IMG/VR virus record: IMGVR_UViG_3300044642_000928
Coordinates: 1 to 21,041 of that record
DNA from: a virus
Reading direction: 5' to 3' (one strand)
Length of the DNA: 21,041 bases
Shown here one piece after another: positions 1-6,843 of this stretch. How positions within the stretch are numbered: the stretch's first letter is position 1; every line of letters begins with the position of its first letter. The position numbers and the translations under genes are program-made. The notes under the pieces were generated by a model, which did no database searches, was not told the DNA's origin, and saw only the letters and a program-made list of their open reading frames with translations.

Positions 1-1603
1 CATTACCAACTGATCCGATTCCTAACCCAGCTGCAACTCCAGTTACAGCAGCTACTGGTTGCTCTACATATGTTTTTAAGTAGTTATTATATACCATATA
101 CAACGCCGGCATGATAACTCCTTGTGGATTATCTTCTGTGTCCCATCCAATTTTTTCTGCGAAATCTTCTAATTCATTGTATACAATATCAACGTTCTTT
201 GGATTTGACAATCGATATGAATCTAATTTAATTATTTTAGAAAACATTTCAGGCATTCCCGCAGTAGCTACTGCCCCAGGTCGAAATATGTTAGATGCTT
301 GTGAAAATGTATTTTCAACATATGTTTTATACAATTTATTATCAGTGGATGTTCTGGCAATATAATCTGATATCTTTTTCCATTTTAATGGATCGGTCTG
401 TTTAACATTATCCATCCAATCTCTAATTTGAGAAAAAGATTTTACTTGAAGCCACGGAGGTATTCCAAATGATGCCGCTTCCGCAGCTGAATACTTTTTA
501 TTGCTTTTAAATATAAGTGCAGTTTTATCTGGACTATTTATTAGTTGCTTTGCCCATCGAACATCCATCGCATCCTTAAGCAATTTTAATTCTCTTGTAC
601 CTACTCCATATTTTTTTAAGATATTTTTAGCAGTGCTATATACACCAACAGATCCAATAGTTAACACTTTATTTAAAACATTACCACCAGTTTTAGCAGC
701 TTTTGATGCTTTAGCTGCCGCAACAACTTTTGATGCAAAAGATTGTCTAATAGGCCTAGTTACTGTGTTGTTTAATGAACCAATAACTCGATCTATTTGT
801 CTGTCAACCCCAGGTCCGAAGTATTTCTTTCCCTTTAAAAGAATGTTAGCCACAGCATCGCCTTTATCAGCTACTAGTTTTAAATGAGACTTGCTAAGTT
901 TACCAGACGCAACTGCTTCTTGATAAAATTTAGTTAACTGTGTAATACTACTGCTAGATCCACCTGCAGCTTGTTTCCAAATTTTAGATGCCGAACTCAT
1001 TCCGCCTAAAGTTTGTATAGCACCTTTAAAACCTAATTTTATACCAGATCCTACAACTGGTATGATTGCAACTAAAGATAAAGTACCTTCTAAATATTTA
1101 CCTCTAGAAAAATATATTATAGCATTAACAGCATCTATTATATCACCATATCCTGGAATCAATCCAAGCCAATCCATTGCAGTTTGAATAGTATCAATGG
1201 TAGATGGAGCTTTGTCGCGAGCTTGTTTTGCTGTAATTGCTTGTTGTTTTTGTTTGCTTTGTTTCTGTTTTCTTAACGACGAAACTTTAATTACTTCTAA
1301 TTCGTTGCCATCAACTGATAATTTAGGTGTACCGCCGGTTTCTGAATAGTTCCACGTTGTTTCGGTGTTTGATGATTGAATATATGCAGTACCATCACTA
1401 AATAATTGTACCATGCCTATTTCAGGATCATCAAATGAATATGTTCTTAACCCAGAAAAGTTTCCTGGTGTTTCACCAGACGATCGAAATAGTTGATCAA
1501 CTTTAGTCCATTTGGGTGAAGTTTGTTCTTGTATTAGTTGTTCCGTAAGAACAGATTCAACTTCTTCCTGTATAATTGTATTTATTACTTTAAATTTTGA
1601 CAT
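1..1603 (-). CDS. Large phage protein with pretoxin-like hydrophobic module (C-terminus cut off by window edge)
   Basis: The frame is open from an ATG at 1603 to the left edge, so about 534 residues are visible and the C-terminus is missing. The N-terminus (VINTIIQEEVESVL) is a short amphipathic helix of the kind often seen at the start of proteins from marine T4-like phages. A Lys/Gln-rich stretch lies near residues 110-130. Residues about 140-195 form a hydrophobic module with WLGLIPGYGDIIDAINA followed by a second IPVVGSG turn. This resembles the segment preceding toxin domains in polymorphic toxins and some virion proteins. An Ala/Lys-rich helical region follows (about 290-310), and the visible end is again hydrophobic (VAAVTGVAAGLGIGSVG). 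No enzymatic domain is recognised. A structural, ejected or toxin-like virion protein is an inference from this layout. No Shine-Dalgarno precedes the ATG. Confidence 0.7.
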   Translation of the reverse strand, partial: MSKFKVINTIIQEEVESVLTEQLIQEQTSPKWTKVDQLFRSSGETPGNFSGLRTYSFDDPEIGMVQLFSDGTAYIQSSNTETTWNYSETGGTPKLSVDGNELEVIKVSSLRKQKQSKQKQQAITAKQARDKAPSTIDTIQTAMDWLGLIPGYGDIIDAVNAIIYFSRGKYLEGTLSLVAIIPVVGSGIKLGFKGAIQTLGGMSSASKIWKQAAGGSSSSITQLTKFYQEAVASGKLSKSHLKLVADKGDAVANILLKGKKYFGPGVDRQIDRVIGSLNNTVTRPIRQSFASKVVAAAKASKAAKTGGNVLNKVLTIGSVGVYSTAKNILKKYGVGTRELKLLKDAMDVRWAKQLINSPDKTALIFKSNKKYSAAEAASFGIPPWLQVKSFSQIRDWMDNVKQTDPLKWKKISDYIARTSTDNKLYKTYVENTFSQASNIFRPGAVATAGMPEMFSKIIKLDSYRLSNPKNVDIVYNELEDFAEKIGWDTEDNPQGVIMPALYMVYNNYLKTYVEQPVAAVTGVAAGLGIGSVGN

Positions 1604-1612
1604 GATACATCG

Positions 1613-1628
1613 TATTTATTAATAAATA
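1613..1628. repeat. 16-bp perfect palindrome in the gap upstream of the large protein gene
   Basis: TATTTATTAATAAATA equals its own reverse complement. It fills most of the 25-nt gap between the four-helix membrane protein gene and the ATG at 1603. Read on the minus strand it contains AATAAATA, one base from the T4 late-promoter core TATAAATA, 9 nt before the ATG. It could be a late promoter or an A/T-rich initiation region, or it could be chance in AT-rich DNA. It has no GC stem, so it does not look like an intrinsic terminator. Confidence 0.35.
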
Positions 1629-1979
1629 TCACGTTTTCCAAAAGAGCTGTACTAATATTAGTGCAAATGCTAATAATAAAGATATTGCAGTTTTTGCATT
1701 AATTGCCTCATCACGAAAAATATATGTCATTAGTGTGAATATGAATATACCAGCACAAAATGAAATAAAACGTCCGGGCCAAAATAACCCACCGAATCCA
1801 TACACAACATAACTAGTTGCTTCCATAAACAACCACGTGATAGGAACTCCTAGTAACATTAAAGCCCATCGCCATTCTTTTGCCCATGGCCAAATTAATG
1901 GACCATTAACTTGTATCCAAACTATAATTTGACCTAAAATAAATAGTAAAAATGATAATAGTATGTAACGATAATTCAT
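1629..1979 (-). CDS. Small four-helix membrane protein of unknown function, lysis-cassette neighbour
   Basis: This 116-residue protein is almost entirely hydrophobic, with about four membrane segments: residues about 5-25, 38-58, 66-86 and 93-113. It is rich in Trp (WIQVNGPLIWPWAKEWRW between helices 1 and 2) and ends in a short basic tail, FWKT. I do not recognise the family. It lies 52 nt downstream of the holin-like gene and just ahead of the large virion-type protein, so an accessory lysis or membrane role is possible, but this rests only on position and topology. No Shine-Dalgarno is visible. The gap upstream is AT-rich and contains TAATTTTG (minus strand, 2017-2010), which fits the Bacteroidota -7 element TAnnTTTG but has no convincing -33 partner. 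Confidence 0.6.
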   Translation of the reverse strand: MNYRYILLSFLLFILGQIIVWIQVNGPLIWPWAKEWRWALMLLGVPITWLFMEATSYVVYGFGGLFWPGRFISFCAGIFIFTLMTYIFRDEAINAKTAISLLLAFALILVQLFWKT

Positions 1980-2031
1980 ATACTATAATATGAACTTATT
2001 ACATGTATTCAAAATTATATTAATACGATTA

Positions 2032-2448
2032 TTATCGTTCGCCTTTATGTGTATCAAATTTATCTAGAATTTGATTCAAAAGGTTTGCTTGAATGAATCC
2101 AGCCATGGATGCATTTTTTAATGCACTTAATAATTCAAAAACAATAAATGGCACCAATATTGTTTCACTTAACCAACCGGTGCCAGGAAATCCTTTTTCC
2201 ACTAGCAATAACACTGTTAAAATTACAATCCATGTTACTGTGGTTCGCAATACTTTTAGTGCTTTAAATGTTTGGAAGCCTTCTCGTTTAACGCCAGCAA
2301 CTATTCCAAAAAACCCGTCGAACAATACCACAGCAATTAATGCCAAATATTGTTCGACGTGATCTAAGGTTAGATTGTAAAAATATGTACTAATAAATGT
2401 CATGGTTGTTGTTAGTACAAGTGATATTGCTAATGGGATTGATTTCAT
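2032..2448 (-). CDS. Holin-like protein (phage_holin_4_1/TcdE-type family)
   Basis: This 138-residue protein has three to four membrane segments (about 5-25, 34-52, 69-86, 93-113) and a charged C-terminal tail rich in Asp, Lys, Glu and Arg. The pattern LFDGFFGIVAGVKREGFQTFKALKVLR followed by a helix, then FELLSALKNASMAGF near residues 104-118, matches the layout of the phage_holin_4_1 (TcdE/Bhl) family: an Asp-Gly in the second helix, a basic loop, and a Glu-(Leu/Ile)-Ser-x-x-x-Asn motif. Holins of this type permeabilise the inner membrane and release the endolysin. The start codon shares one base with the stop of the endolysin gene upstream (TAATG), so the two are probably translationally coupled, which supports the lysis role. 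Confidence 0.75.
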   Translation of the reverse strand: MKSIPLAISLVLTTTMTFISTYFYNLTLDHVEQYLALIAVVLFDGFFGIVAGVKREGFQTFKALKVLRTTVTWIVILTVLLLVEKGFPGTGWLSETILVPFIVFELLSALKNASMAGFIQANLLNQILDKFDTHKGER

Positions 2449-3266
2449 TATTTTATATCATTGGATTCAATTAATGTGTATGAAAATTTATTTCCGTTTG
2501 CTGCACGAGCTATACGACAAATTGCCATAAACTCTTCGAAGTCTTTAGAACGTTTAAATACTTGGCATCCTTCTGACCAATTCTCTACAAATGTTGAGTC
2601 TGCACCAGCTTTATGAATATTGATTCCAAATACACCTTCTTGAATTTTATTTTCATCATATGTCATATCCTTGTTCGGATCACGGAATACTTTAACTGCT
2701 TTATTTTGTCCTAAGGCTTCATATTTCCCAGCATGTAATCGCATAATATGAGAATCAATATATTGTCCTTCTACTAATCGTGCTACACCCGCTTTGTTTC
2801 CATATTTCATAACGCCCTTTGTTCCAGGATCTGTTGTTGCTGGCCAGCAATGGAATTTTTCTTCACCACCAACTGTGTAAGATAATGTGATATGGTCGTC
2901 AAACAAATTTGTTACTTTGTGACCTGTGTCGGAATTTCGAGCTCCTACAATGTTTAATAGATAATCTTTACCTTCAAACCATTTGTATCCTTTTGCAATA
3001 ACTGCATTCTTAACTTGCTCTAATGTATATTTAGGAGCAGCAGTTGTTTTAGAAGCTGGTTTTGCTGCAGTTTTTGATTCTACAACTATTCCCATTTTAG
3101 CTAATGTAGCAGGTCCTACTACTCCATCTGCTTTTAAACCATTCTTAGTTTGCCAAGCTTTTACTGCTTCTTCTGTCTTAGGGCCAAAGTTTCCTACTGG
3201 ATCTACACCTAATACTACTTGAATTTTCTTTACAACTTCGTTGTTGTCACCTCTTTTAAGTACCAT
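2448..3266 (-). CDS. Endolysin: peptidoglycan-binding domain plus YkuD-like catalytic domain
   Basis: This protein has 272 residues. Residues about 1-58 are a PG_binding_1 domain (LKRGDNNEVVKKIQ, FGPKTEEAVKAWQ, ADGVVGPATLAKMG). An Ala/Lys/Thr linker spans about 63-78. The rest resembles a domain common in Bacteroidota and their phages: CWPATTDPGTKGVM near 140-153, then GINIHKAG with His218, then WSEGCQVF with Ser231, Gly233 and Cys234. The H-x12-SxGC spacing mirrors the catalytic His/Cys of L,D-transpeptidases (YkuD fold), with Gln where they usually have Arg. It has no signal peptide, so export would depend on the holin. The start at 3266 has a weak purine site (AAGAG) 6 nt upstream. An endolysin role is well supported by the neighbours; which bond it cuts or exchanges is not shown. 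Confidence 0.8.
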   Translation of the reverse strand: MVLKRGDNNEVVKKIQVVLGVDPVGNFGPKTEEAVKAWQTKNGLKADGVVGPATLAKMGIVVESKTAAKPASKTTAAPKYTLEQVKNAVIAKGYKWFEGKDYLLNIVGARNSDTGHKVTNLFDDHITLSYTVGGEEKFHCWPATTDPGTKGVMKYGNKAGVARLVEGQYIDSHIMRLHAGKYEALGQNKAVKVFRDPNKDMTYDENKIQEGVFGINIHKAGADSTFVENWSEGCQVFKRSKDFEEFMAICRIARAANGNKFSYTLIESNDIK

Positions 3267-3302
3267 AATTAACTCTTTTTTTTTTTGTTATTACTATGTT
3301 TT

Positions 3303-4418
3303 TTATTTTTTTTCTTTACTGCCTTCTTGTGTAGCATACTTGATACCCATGATTGTACCAACTATTGAAAAGGCATTTGTTAATAATACACTAAACATAT
3401 TACTCCATGTAGAGCCTATTATTTGTGTGTCTTGGTTTGTTATAATAGCCATCCAGTATAATGTTGTTGTTACAACTCCTACTCCTACTATAACAGCTAA
3501 TGCAACTTTAACAATTATTTTTATTAGCTCACTTTGGCTTTTTTTCATCATGACATCTAAGTCATTTAGTGCTGCATCTTTTTCTATCTCAATTGCATTC
3601 TTAAGCTTTTGTGAGTTATCAAGTTCTACCTGTAAATTTGTTGTTAAGTCGTCGATTTTCTTCTTATTGTTTACAGCCTCAGTGACATCGGTTGCAATTT
3701 TAACTACATCAGTGATATTTCCTTTACTGTCTAAAACAGGATTGTAAGATGCTTGTAAATAAACAGTAGATCCATCTACTTTTCTTCTTTCAAATATTCC
3801 ATCAAAATACTTACCTTTTCTTAAACTATCCCAAAACTTAGTATAGTCATCAGATTTAGAATACTCATAGCTAACAAAAATGCTGTGATGTTTTCCAATG
3901 ACTTTAGCTTTTTCATTAGCTTTATAACCCATGGTTTCTAAGAATATAGAATTTGCATCTGTTATAAATCCATCAATGTTAAAACTAATAAGAGCTGTAC
4001 TTCTGTTGATGGCATCTATCTGTTTCTTGCTATTGACAATTGCACTAATGTCAGTAGCAACTTTCATTATCTTGGTAATCTTGTTGTCTTCATCAAAAAT
4101 AGGGTTATAAGTTGCTTGAAGATTGATAAGACTTCCATCTTTTCTTCGTCTTTCAAACTCACCTTGATAATACTTACCACTTCTTAAGATATCCCAAAAC
4201 TTTTCATACTCATATGACTTTGCGTAATCTTCACATACAAACATGCTATGGTGTTTACCGATAAGATCTTCGTGTTTACCTATACCATAACCCATTGCTT
4301 CCAAAAAAATGTCATTAACGCCTAATATGATACCATTAAGATCGAAATAAATAAGAGCATTACTCCTATTAATTGCTTCTATCCTGCTTAATAACTCTTC
4401 TTTTGATAGGTTTTTCAT
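3303..4418 (-). CDS. Tandem-PAS sensor with coiled coil and two C-terminal membrane helices
   Basis: This 371-residue protein has two PAS domains in tandem, about 13-126 and 135-247, roughly half identical to each other. Paired motifs include AINRSNALIYFDLNG / AINRSTALISFNIDG, IGKHHSMFV / IGKHHSIFV, GEFERRRKDGS / GIFERRKVDGS and ATYNPIFD / ASYNPVLD, and each PAS ends with ATD(I/V). This is the PAS type usually found ahead of chemotaxis receptors and known there to bind FAD or heme. A helical, probably coiled-coil, stretch (250-300) leads to TM1 (about 300-325) and TM2 (about 336-359), ending in a basic tail, EGSKEKK. There is no chemoreceptor signalling domain, kinase or GGDEF domain. The sensor part should be cytoplasmic. 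It sits between a two-helix membrane protein and the endolysin, so control of lysis is an inference from position. No clear Shine-Dalgarno is seen. Confidence 0.85.
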   Translation of the reverse strand: MKNLSKEELLSRIEAINRSNALIYFDLNGIILGVNDIFLEAMGYGIGKHEDLIGKHHSMFVCEDYAKSYEYEKFWDILRSGKYYQGEFERRRKDGSLINLQATYNPIFDEDNKITKIMKVATDISAIVNSKKQIDAINRSTALISFNIDGFITDANSIFLETMGYKANEKAKVIGKHHSIFVSYEYSKSDDYTKFWDSLRKGKYFDGIFERRKVDGSTVYLQASYNPVLDSKGNITDVVKIATDVTEAVNNKKKIDDLTTNLQVELDNSQKLKNAIEIEKDAALNDLDVMMKKSQSELIKIIVKVALAVIVGVGVVTTTLYWMAIITNQDTQIIGSTWSNMFSVLLTNAFSIVGTIMGIKYATQEGSKEKK

Positions 4419-4471
4419 TCGAATATTCTTTCAGTTTTACGTCAAAATTAAATTTGATAGTGACAACTAAA

Positions 4472-4732
4472 TTAACCTAGTTCTTCTTCGTTATTATTTT
4501 GATTGTTGTTATTTTTACCTGCAAATTTTTCTAAACCTGCAATACCCAAACTACCTAAAGTAACAATAACAAATGAATTGTAAATGTATTCGTTAAGTTT
4601 CAACTCATTACCAAAGTAACCAGTTACTAAATCAACTATCATTGCCAATGTCATTACTGCGAAAGACATAAATCCAATGATTGTTTTTTCATTGTAATCG
4701 TTTGAGTTTTTAAAAATTTCATTAAACCTCAT
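4472..4732 (-). CDS. Small two-helix membrane protein, holin/antiholin candidate
   Basis: This 86-residue protein has a short charged N-terminus (FNEIFKNSNDYNEKT), TM1 at about 18-40 and TM2 at about 49-68. It ends in a hydrophilic Asn/Glu-rich tail (NNNNQNNNEEELG). Size and topology fit class II holins or antiholins, and it is the first gene of the block leading into the PAS protein and endolysin. I recognise no named family. It has the clearest ribosome-binding site in the window: AAGGA, 6 nt before the ATG. The 72 nt upstream, back to the end of the glycan operon, are AT-rich with no convincing terminator or promoter. Confidence 0.65.
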   Translation of the reverse strand: MRFNEIFKNSNDYNEKTIIGFMSFAVMTLAMIVDLVTGYFGNELKLNEYIYNSFVIVTLGSLGIAGLEKFAGKNNNNQNNNEEELG

Positions 4733-4738
4733 AGCATT

Positions 4739-4743
4739 TCCTT
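4739..4743 (-). promoter_or_regulatory. Shine-Dalgarno of the two-helix membrane protein
   Basis: AAGGA lies 6 nt before the ATG at 4732. It is notable because nearly all other genes here lack a recognisable site and rely on overlapping stop/start codons. This gene is the first after the glycan operon and must initiate independently. Confidence 0.55.
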
Positions 4744-4804
4744 GTTTTTATTTGTTTAAAACAATAACCTATTCAATTTAAAGTAACTTTTTAATAAATA
4801 TGTA

Positions 4805-5947
4805 TTAGATTATATTAATAAGATTTTTTTCGTATGTTTCTAATGAATATACAGATATTTTGAGATTGCCTAATTGAAAGTCACCAATTTCACCTGAATC
4901 CTGTATAATAGATGCTAATTGTTGAATATACATGAAATCCTGGTTTGTTAATTGTAGTTTATCAAATTCTACTACAATATCATTTTCACCATGCGGATCA
5001 TTGTAGCCGGTATGAAGTACTCGTTTTGTTAGATCGAATTTAGTATTCGGTTGTTCTCGATCAATGTAATGAGTTGTTATAACCTGCATATTATCTTCAA
5101 TATATATTCTATCACACCACGGTTCTAATAGTTCTAATACATCTGATGTGCAATTTTTTACTATGAATGCAATGTTATATTTTGGAGCTTCGGATCTACT
5201 TCCCCATTTTCTAACGTAGTTTCGATTGGATGTCAATTCTATTTGTTGAGTTCTGGTTTGATATTCTTCTGAAAATCTAGATGTCTTACTTACAAAATGA
5301 TAACATATCGCATCCAATGCCGTAAAACATTTCATTCCTAACATTTTCCAACGACAAATTAAATCATCATCTTCACAAAACATTGGATTGAATAAATTAT
5401 CCATACCTCCAATTTCTAACAACTTGATTCTAGGCATACACATAAAAAACGTAATACCAGATTCGGTTTTATCAGCATATTGTTTTTGTTTGATTTGTAC
5501 AAACTCATATAAAGCATCTTTATCGAACGCCTCTATAGATGTACCTAAATCATATATCAATTTACCAGGACGTTCATGATCTGCGAATATAGGCGGCTCT
5601 ATTGTGGTATATGACACTATATTTTCAGAGTTTACATGTTTTTCTAAATTTTCAATGAATCCCGGGGCTAAAACGATATCGTTATGCAAATATGCTACAT
5701 AATCTTTAGTTGCTAATTCAGCAGCTTTATTAAACGTATCGGAAAATGTTTTAGATTCATCCGAATAAAAATACTTAACATTATTATCCGTTAATGTTTC
5801 TAACCATTCGTGAGTCCCATCTGTTGATCCGTAACTTACAAAACATAATTCTGTATCTGGATAAAGTTCTCGAGTTGTTTCATAAAAATGTTTGTTGTAG
5901 TCTAAATTATTCTTTAATCCTACTAATAATGATATGTTATTTTTCAT
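4805..5947 (-). CDS. Glycosyltransferase family 2 protein
   Basis: This 380-residue protein has a GT-A fold N-terminal domain. ISLLVGLKNN opens the Rossmann-like core, and FVSYGSTDGTHEWLE (36-50) is the classic GT2 nucleotide-binding turn. AYLHNDIVLAPGF (85-97) holds His88-Asn89-Asp90 where most GT2 enzymes have DxD. FCEDDDLICRW (190-200) supplies the acidic acceptor/catalytic motif (Glu192, Asp193-195). The last 120 residues are an extra domain I do not recognise. It transfers a sugar from a nucleotide donor; donor and acceptor cannot be read. It is the last gene of the glycan run, and its start overlaps the previous stop by 4 nt (ATGA). Confidence 0.8.
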   Translation of the reverse strand: MKNNISLLVGLKNNLDYNKHFYETTRELYPDTELCFVSYGSTDGTHEWLETLTDNNVKYFYSDESKTFSDTFNKAAELATKDYVAYLHNDIVLAPGFIENLEKHVNSENIVSYTTIEPPIFADHERPGKLIYDLGTSIEAFDKDALYEFVQIKQKQYADKTESGITFFMCMPRIKLLEIGGMDNLFNPMFCEDDDLICRWKMLGMKCFTALDAICYHFVSKTSRFSEEYQTRTQQIELTSNRNYVRKWGSRSEAPKYNIAFIVKNCTSDVLELLEPWCDRIYIEDNMQVITTHYIDREQPNTKFDLTKRVLHTGYNDPHGENDIVVEFDKLQLTNQDFMYIQQLASIIQDSGEIGDFQLGNLKISVYSLETYEKNLINII

Positions 5948-6843
5948 AATTCTTGTATTCTTTTTTGTATGTAAAAATCAATATTTTGATTAAAATTAGT
6001 TCGTTGTTCTGATACATCAGTCTTAACGATATTATTTCTATAATAACTAGAAAATTCTTTTCCAACTAACGGTCCGGTTCCATATTCAAATATAATTTGA
6101 TTATCTAGTCGATATTGTTGAAAATCATATCCATGTTGTTTGGCAATTGTACTAACTACAAGTCCATAATAATCCCATCCTCCATACCCAACCCAATCTT
6201 CTTGAACTGGTGCTAATTTTTCGTAATATGATTTACTATATAAATCGAACCATCCTGCCCATTTTTCTTGATTAATTGGTGTTAATTTAACCGGATCTGA
6301 TGTTGTTTTAATAAAATAATCTACATCAAATATATCGGTGGTGTGTTCCCAACCATAATGCGGGCCAATTGCAAATTTGGGATGCGTTAATATTTCCCAA
6401 CTTTCATCCCACATTCTACATATTTGCGGAGTAATTACGAAATATTCATTTTTTATTGTAGTCGCCGCTTGTATGATATATTCTAATAAATGTTCATGAA
6501 AATACATATCTGGACAAATTGTTATATAATAATCTACCGTTTCATGCATAGCAGATTTTTGTAAATCCAAATGTCCGTATAAAATATCTCCTTCAATAAT
6601 TTTTGGATTATGAATATAATCATTCAATAAAATAGAAATATTTTCATACTTTTGTATAAAAAAATCTTTTGGAAGTTTTGTTTGTTCCCAATCGATTAGT
6701 TTGTCAGATAAATTTAAAACGGAATCAATAATTATTGTATGTTCATTTGATAAAAAATACTTAGATTTTTTTAATTGTATAAATGAAAGTAATGCATAGT
6801 CAATTTCCCATGGCATTATATGATACATTATTTTTATATTCAT
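5944..6843 (-). CDS. Probable glycosyltransferase, GT-A-like
   Basis: This 299-residue protein has no membrane segment. An acidic motif, ITICPDMYFHEHLLEYI (about 107-123), lies where GT-A enzymes keep their metal-binding DxD. It is followed by YFVITPQICRMWDESW and a late WVGYGGWDYYGLV stretch reminiscent of the (E/W)GG(W/E)D acceptor-binding motif of GT2-like enzymes. Similarity to named families is weak, so glycosyltransferase is inferred from these motifs and from position among seven such genes. It overlaps both neighbours by 4 nt. Aromatic content (Tyr, Trp) is high. Confidence 0.55.
   Translation of the reverse strand: MNIKIMYHIMPWEIDYALLSFIQLKKSKYFLSNEHTIIIDSVLNLSDKLIDWEQTKLPKDFFIQKYENISILLNDYIHNPKIIEGDILYGHLDLQKSAMHETVDYYITICPDMYFHEHLLEYIIQAATTIKNEYFVITPQICRMWDESWEILTHPKFAIGPHYGWEHTTDIFDVDYFIKTTSDPVKLTPINQEKWAGWFDLYSKSYYEKLAPVQEDWVGYGGWDYYGLVVSTIAKQHGYDFQQYRLDNQIIFEYGTGPLVGKEFSSYYRNNIVKTDVSEQRTNFNQNIDFYIQKRIQEL

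Noticed and set aside
501-887. Plus-strand open frame of 128 codons
   Set aside because: It is the antisense of the large protein gene, whose own frame is continuous and makes better protein sense. No ribosome site or recognisable domain.
3276-3286. Run of 11 T as an intrinsic terminator
   Set aside because: It is an A-run on the coding strand, has no GC stem beside it, and no plus-strand gene exists to terminate.
3241-3747. Plus-strand open frame of 168 codons, hydrophobic
   Set aside because: It is the antisense shadow of the PAS protein's membrane and helical region plus the endolysin start. Its hydrophobicity comes from complementing Lys/Asn/Asp-rich codons.
3303-4418. Annotation of the PAS protein as a chemotaxis receptor
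   Set aside because: The PAS domains resemble those of chemoreceptors, but the conserved signalling hairpin is absent and the protein ends in two membrane helices.
4729-4737. Two-codon ATG-CTA-TGA mini-frame overlapping the start of the 86-residue protein
   Set aside because: The same string occurs at the 6843 start only because it is the end of an upstream gene. With a good Shine-Dalgarno for the main ATG there is no reason to invoke start-stop regulation.
4745-4804. Possible terminator or promoter in the gap after the glycan operon
   Set aside because: Only a weak TTGTT/AACAA hairpin and no matching -35/-10 pair; AT richness alone explains it.
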